Shown one piece after another: positions 59,169 through 64,000 of a stretch of 64,000 nucleotides of DNA (positions are counted from its first letter, which is position 1; the number at the start of each line of letters is the position of its first letter). Both the position numbers and the translations under genes were made by a program. Origin of the DNA: Siphonodentalium dalli (lineage: Eukaryota; Mollusca; Scaphopoda; Gadilida; Siphonodentaliidae); the NCBI GenBank assembly GCA_032622095.1, contig CP136064.1, positions 213,914,205 to 213,978,204 of the forward strand, in the 5' to 3' direction. The notes beneath the pieces are model-generated. The model saw only the letters and a list, made by a program, of their open reading frames with translations. It searched no databases and was not told the DNA's origin.

Positions 59169-59833
59169 AAACAATCTCCGAAAAGAAGCGGAACTGCGCA
59201 CATTCAGTCGATTGAAATGTTTAGCACTGTGCTTCTTATGATTGCATCAAGTGTAGGACACTAAAATAGGATAGATTCCCTATCATAAAATATTAAAATC
59301 CTACAAGATAAGTAGGCCGGTGTACATCTAGCATCAGTTTTCCCGATATTTCAAAATATATTTAAAGAAACTCGATACACTGTATAGACAGTTAATTACC
59401 ATCGAGAAGAAAATTGAAGAATTGGCAAAAAATCTCAGAGCGCAGAGAAAATATCAAAGAAAGTTTGAAATTCAGTTAAAGCAATAACAAAAACATGCAA
59501 CTGCAAACCACAGGTCCATGGTGCGATACTACCACTGTGAGAATATATACTCGTATTGATGGTATCGCACTAGGGGATCTGTGCTGCAAACATGTTAGAG
59601 GTAATTAAAGAGATAGAAGGACTACCAGACACAACAGAATATTGTGACACGAGATGAAAGGATACAGAAGGATCAACAGACAATTTAGTTATGGGGTCGG
59701 AAGCTTTGGAAGTGTTTATCTAAAATACAAAGAACAGTATCACGCACATTTAAACCTGGACCACTGGGGAAGAAAATGGAATTGATTAACACTTTATATA
59801 CTATATACTCATTACAGAGTAGCTATCCTTCAT
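59169..59833. other. Flank segment C second copy and anonymous DNA
   Basis: 59176-59232 repeats segment C. The remainder shows no gene; 'gtgcgatac' (59521) and 'gtatcgcac' (59561) form a weak inverted pair. Confidence 0.5.
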
Positions 59834-59892
59834 GAAATGTTCAGATAATAAGTTCATGGGTCATTTATTGAACTTATTATCTGAACAGTTCC
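59834..59892. repeat. Foldback of the 'ATGTTCAGATAAT' family, copy 2
   Basis: atgttcagataataagttca faces tgaacttattatctgaaca around a 14-bp loop; the best-preserved member. The DNA after it (59893-60055) resembles that after copy 1 ('ataggactcct', 'gagtgggagcatc', 'gggttaaca'). Confidence 0.85.
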
Positions 59893-60079
59893 ATCCAATA
59901 AATAGGACTCCTTTGTATTATCTGTAGTCTGCTTATTTGAATGAATACCCCTCTAGATGAATAATAGATCATTCCAGATGAATTAAATTGTTTACTTATA
60001 TAACTGAGTGGGAGCATCCATTTATTATAGAAAGGGTTAACAGAAACTGCGAAACAAATGGAAGAAACCCTGCGAAGTT

Positions 60080-60973
60080 CGACAAAGCTCGATCGCTGAC
60101 TAGCCTCGATTAATTACTAGCCTCAATCACTGACTAGCCTCGACCGCTGACTAGCCTCAATAACTGACTAGCCTCGTTAACTGAATAGCCTCGATCACCG
60201 ACAAGCATCGATCACTGCCTAGCCTCGATTACTGACCAGCCTCGACCACCGACAAACCTCAATAGCTGACTAGCATCGATTACCGACTAGCCTCGACCAC
60301 AGACAAGCCTCGATCACTGACTAGCATCGAACACTGACTAGCCTCGATCACTGACTAGTCTCAATCACTGACAGGCTTCGATCACAGACAAGCCTCGATC
60401 ACAGACAAGCTTCGATCACTAACTAGCCTCGATCATTGACTAGCCTCGATCACTGACTAGCCTCGATCACTGGCTAGCTTCGATCACTGACTAGCCTCGA
60501 TCACTGACTAGCCTCGATCACTGAGTAATCTCGGTCACAGACTAGCTTCTATCACTAACAGGCCTCGGTTGCTGACAAGCCTCTACATCTACCACTGACT
60601 GCCCTCGATCGATGACTAGCTTCGATCATTGACTAGCTTCGATCACTGACTAGCCTCGATCACTGACAAGCCTCGATCACTGACTATCTTTAATCACCGA
60701 CACGCATCGATCACTGACAAGACACAATCACTGACTAGCCTCGATCACTGACTATCCTCGATCTCTGACAAGCCTCGATCACTGACAAGCCTCGATCACT
60801 GACTAGCCTCGATCTCTGACAAGCGTCGATCACTGCCAAGCCTCGATCACTGACAAGCTTCGATCACTGACTAGCCTCGATTACAAACACGCCTTGATCA
60901 CTGACTATCCCTAATCACCGACACGCATCGATCACTGACAAGACACCATCACTGACTAGCCTCGATCACTGAC
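60080..60973 (+). repeat. 17-bp satellite array, about 52 copies
   Basis: Unit CTAGCCTCGATCACTGA in strict 17-base register, with recurrent variants such as CAAGCCTCGATCACTGA and CTAGCATCGATCACTGA. A longer phrase containing 'caccgacacgcatcgatcac' and 'gacaagacac' occurs twice (about 60690-60750 and 60906-60966), indicating higher-order duplication. The left third is more diverged than the right. A 17-base period precludes a coding repeat. Confidence 0.97.
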
Positions 60974-62301
60974 GTTTTTTTTCTTGAAGTGATTTTAAAG
61001 AATTACCCCGAAAGCCCACCCAACCAATAGATGAATTTGACTTTTATACGGACAACGTTGATCATTTGTGGTGTTGTAAATTGTTTCAGAAATCTCTGTT
61101 ATTCCGTCGAAATACGTTCTATATTGCCATTACTGGGTTATCACCTTTCCGATAATGTGTCCGTAATATGTCCATTATTAAGTCGTATATAACGTAATGG
61201 TGGGCTAGATCGGCCTATATACGGTGCACAACTAAGTATACACAGCATGGTAAAAAATTACCACCATTCAGTATCTATATCGCATATATCGAGTGAATAA
61301 AGATGGATATTTCTGTCGTTTTGCGAACATAAAAGCAGCCATTTTAAAATATATGTTCAAGAACGTTTCATACAAAAACTCGCTTTTTTTTCTCAAATCG
61401 CTCGGATTAGCCTATCACCGCGAAAACGACCACTTCAGAAATAGTAACGGTACGTTTTCTTAACAGCATCATGTTAGCCCCACCAGCATTATAGCAATTC
61501 AGCAGGACACGCCAACATCATAACAAATTAGCAGAACCACTTAGGGGGTTCTGTGAAATGATTGCACCATAGCGGAATATCAGCGTGAATTATTACAGTG
61601 ATTTACCAAATGTTCAGCTGGGAGCATAGAACAATCAGTCATTGATTACAGAGGATGAGTATGCATCGCCATCGATGTGCTTCGCAAGCTAGTTACTGAA
61701 ACATTTACCCATCGCAATGACTTGCTGCAAGATAGAGCATTACTGATATTGAATGCTACTCATCATCATCCATCGGCTGATGTACCGCGATTAAAATCTA
61801 TATATGAAATGTATAATATGTTTTGCTTGTTTCACTGTTATGTGACTTTTGCAATAAATCAATCAATCAAGTCATTGCAACAAGTAGATCCCGCCAGCTT
61901 TGTCATTGCCACAAGCACATTCAACAGCTATAGGATTATAGCTATTCACATTTGATCATTGTGTATATATCGGAATTATATAATATGCACCAAGTGTCAT
62001 TCACGGAAGAGCACAGCCAACTATCTATGAAATGTAATGTGTTGTCAATGCAATACTCATACATGTAGGTGTCTATTGTTGCTGGCTTTCTATTATCGAC
62101 AGTGTGTTATATGTTATTGTGACTTGTGTTAGGTAGTGGCTCATACCACGACACCACCAGTGTAGGAAATAATTCACACAACGTTAAAATCAACAGACCA
62201 GGCCCAAGTTGCTGCTGAAACCATCATCGCAGAGCTCAAAACCTTAGTTCGTTATACATCCAGACCAGTCACTACTATCTACCACGAAGAAATATATAGT
62301 A
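60974..62301. other. Intergenic stretch without recognisable genes
   Basis: A 92-residue frame at 61677-61955 has no recognisable domain; 'aataaatcaatcaatcaag' at 61853 could be a retroposon tail. Confidence 0.45.
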
Positions 62302-64000
62302 CTAGCAGGGTTACCCGGCGTTGCCCAGGTTAATGTATGCTGTGGATATTTGTTGGGAATAGAGAATGCTCTTGCTTAAAGTGTTATACGTTTTCTCATA
62401 AATTGTATATTCAAATAGCATCACAAAACATGATTATTACAGTCATGGAATATAAGTAGTGGCTCACATTGTCAATTGTCATTCTGTTTATCGCGATTAA
62501 TCCGTTCCACCAATAATGAAGTATTTATTTATTTACAACTGCGTATACATTAGACGTTATAATATGATACATGAACATCATAAACACATTAGTTCGATAA
62601 AAGATGATAACTGGGTTTTACATATTGAGATGTATCAATCAATCTAGTGAGTTGGACTAAGATCTCGAGGACACCTGGCTGTCATATCTCCATGAAGATA
62701 CAGATGTTTAAAAGAAATTTCCAGGTGCTCCTCTGTTCATGGTGCTATATATTGGCGAAATATTCTTAGTTTAAACGAAATGTTGCTGCGCACATATATC
62801 AGCTACATGTGCCAGGCACAGAGCGAGATTTTGAGTTGTTTATGTCAGTCGATGAGTCTGTTCTAAAACCCTTGTCAGATGTCAGTATTGGTAGGATCCT
62901 GAAAAGTCTTGTGCTACTAACTGCATTTTCTTGTATATCAGAAGAAACTATATTTTACTGCACACTGTGACCACTATTTTTGAACAGGCCTTCCATATCT
63001 CTTGACAAATTGTAATTTTTTTGTGGAAACTGTATTGAATAGAACAGACTAAATTTTGTTATTATATATATGCAATCCTCTGACGGTTCGATGTCTCTCA
63101 GTTTGCACGAATATATGTATCTCTTCAATAGAATGATAAATATACGTTTAATGCTTCTTCTAGTTATCTCTTTTTGATAGCTCATTGTGTGAATGCCTTG
63201 ATTGCCATTCCCATATAAACATGACTGTTAAGAAGATACAATTGTTCAAGTGACTTATGTGGGTCACCATATGTCGGGATTGTGAAATGTGAACGCCCAA
63301 CTACTTAAAATGATATGGAGATGGCCTGGTGACTGTATATAACTAATATGTGGATATCGGCGAATAGCAATCTTATCAATGATAGTGCATATCCGCTCGC
63401 CATCCGTGACGCAAACGACACCAAATGTGATTTAATTCATGGTATATCATTAGAGAAAAACGTGTATCAATTTGGTGGAATTTGGTTTATTAAATCAATT
63501 GTTGATGCAACGCTGACTCGAACAATGCCATATTGCGAAGGTGATTATATATTCGTTTGGTGGAAATCAGCGACAAAACTATTTCACCATAGTTTTTTAA
63601 TTTCCCCTCCAACCAACAGCGTCATTTTAGAAAATTTTAACCCCCACCATTATCTTCCTTGTAAAAAGTTACCCCTCTTAGAACGCCTTGGTGCCATCTC
63701 GATTGTACCGCGTGAAGTTATATATAGAACGCACACAGACAGACAACAAGACAGACAGACAGCACGATTTTATTTCTTGTATCATTTGAGAAGAACGTGT
63801 CTGAATTTGATGGTAATTGGTACTAAAAATATTATGTATCAGTTTTGATGACCCTCCCGTCCCTATTTCGGACTCAAGCTGCACACACTAAGACTCATTA
63901 GAGATTAGAGATGCATATATAAGAAATTGGTGAAAATTGGCAAGTATACAAATTCGTATCAAATTTAAGGTCCCCATATCTCTCACCCATAGGGCACCAA
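62302..64000 (-). mobile_element. Helitron-like element, copy 2, cut by the window end
   Basis: Reverse-oriented relative of 5055-8485. The 3' terminus (CTAG complement at 62302-62305, followed outward by T) and 'acccggcgttgcccaggt' are shared. The match continues through 63300-63700 to the module near 6550 at the window edge. It lacks the M1 insertion seen in copy 1 as far as it extends. A 166-residue frame in it (63348-63848) reads non-coding modules. Confidence 0.8.

Noticed and set aside
60080-60973. CRISPR array
   Set aside because: Units are contiguous 17-mers without spacers; a satellite in animal DNA.
63348-63848. 166-residue open frame
   Set aside because: It reads non-coding modules of the Helitron-like element; the homologous region of copy 1 does not keep the frame.

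Overview
This window looks like nuclear DNA from an invertebrate animal. It is AT-rich, almost free of long reading frames, and packed with eukaryotic transposable elements: CR1-like and L1/Tx1-like LINE remnants, tRNA-derived SINEs, Helitron-like elements, many MITEs and foldback palindromes. The only intact protein-coding gene I can defend is an intronless rhodopsin-class GPCR on the minus strand (25004-26314), whose motif deviations suit protostome peptide or orphan receptors. Together these suggest a lophotrochozoan, most likely a mollusc; that assignment is inference.

Layout. 0-1.4 kb: L1/Tx1-like LINE debris in two opposite orientations, with a TTAA-inserted MITE (family M1) in one piece. 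2.7-3.6 kb: a GC-richer repeat with a reversed, internally deleted copy at 9.0-9.3 kb. 4.4-9.9 kb: a three-level nest in which an M1 MITE lies inside a 3.4-kb Helitron-like element, which lies inside an M2 MITE. A second copy of the Helitron-like element, in opposite orientation, runs off the right end of the window (62302 onward). 9.3-11 kb: two SINEs, a minisatellite and a diverged segmental duplication. 13-20.4 kb: further M1 copies, long hairpins, a hAT-type MITE with a perfect 8-bp target duplication, a MITE with a 4-bp TAYA target duplication, and a 1.7-kb long-TIR element. 21.7-24.6 kb: a cluster of long foldback palindromes lying 3' of the GPCR. 25-26.3 kb: the GPCR. 29.2-29.9 kb: homopolymeric G/C tracts. 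34.4-37.4 kb: two TA-inserted foldbacks, one a perfect 112-bp palindrome, and a higher-order minisatellite with a self-complementary unit.

38.7-59.2 kb is dominated by two nearly identical 3.4-kb arms in inverted orientation (38732-42150 and 55761-59168), separated by 13.6 kb. The interior holds M1 and M2 copies (one M1 nested in another), an element whose ends are inverted arrays of an 18-19-bp repeat, a frameshifted CR1-like LINE (50170-53845, minus) and a second LINE 3' fragment. 60.08-60.97 kb is a 17-bp satellite of about 52 copies.

No operon-like or cooperating gene set is visible. The structure is best read as layered transposon insertions around one receptor gene. Several insertions preserve readable target sites, which give relative ages and transposase classes. 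I did not find a convincing new multi-gene system. The most unusual structures are the large inverted arm pair, whose copies each sit beside short duplications of flanking DNA, the cluster of long palindromes, and the composite terminal-repeat element at 48.2-50.1 kb.
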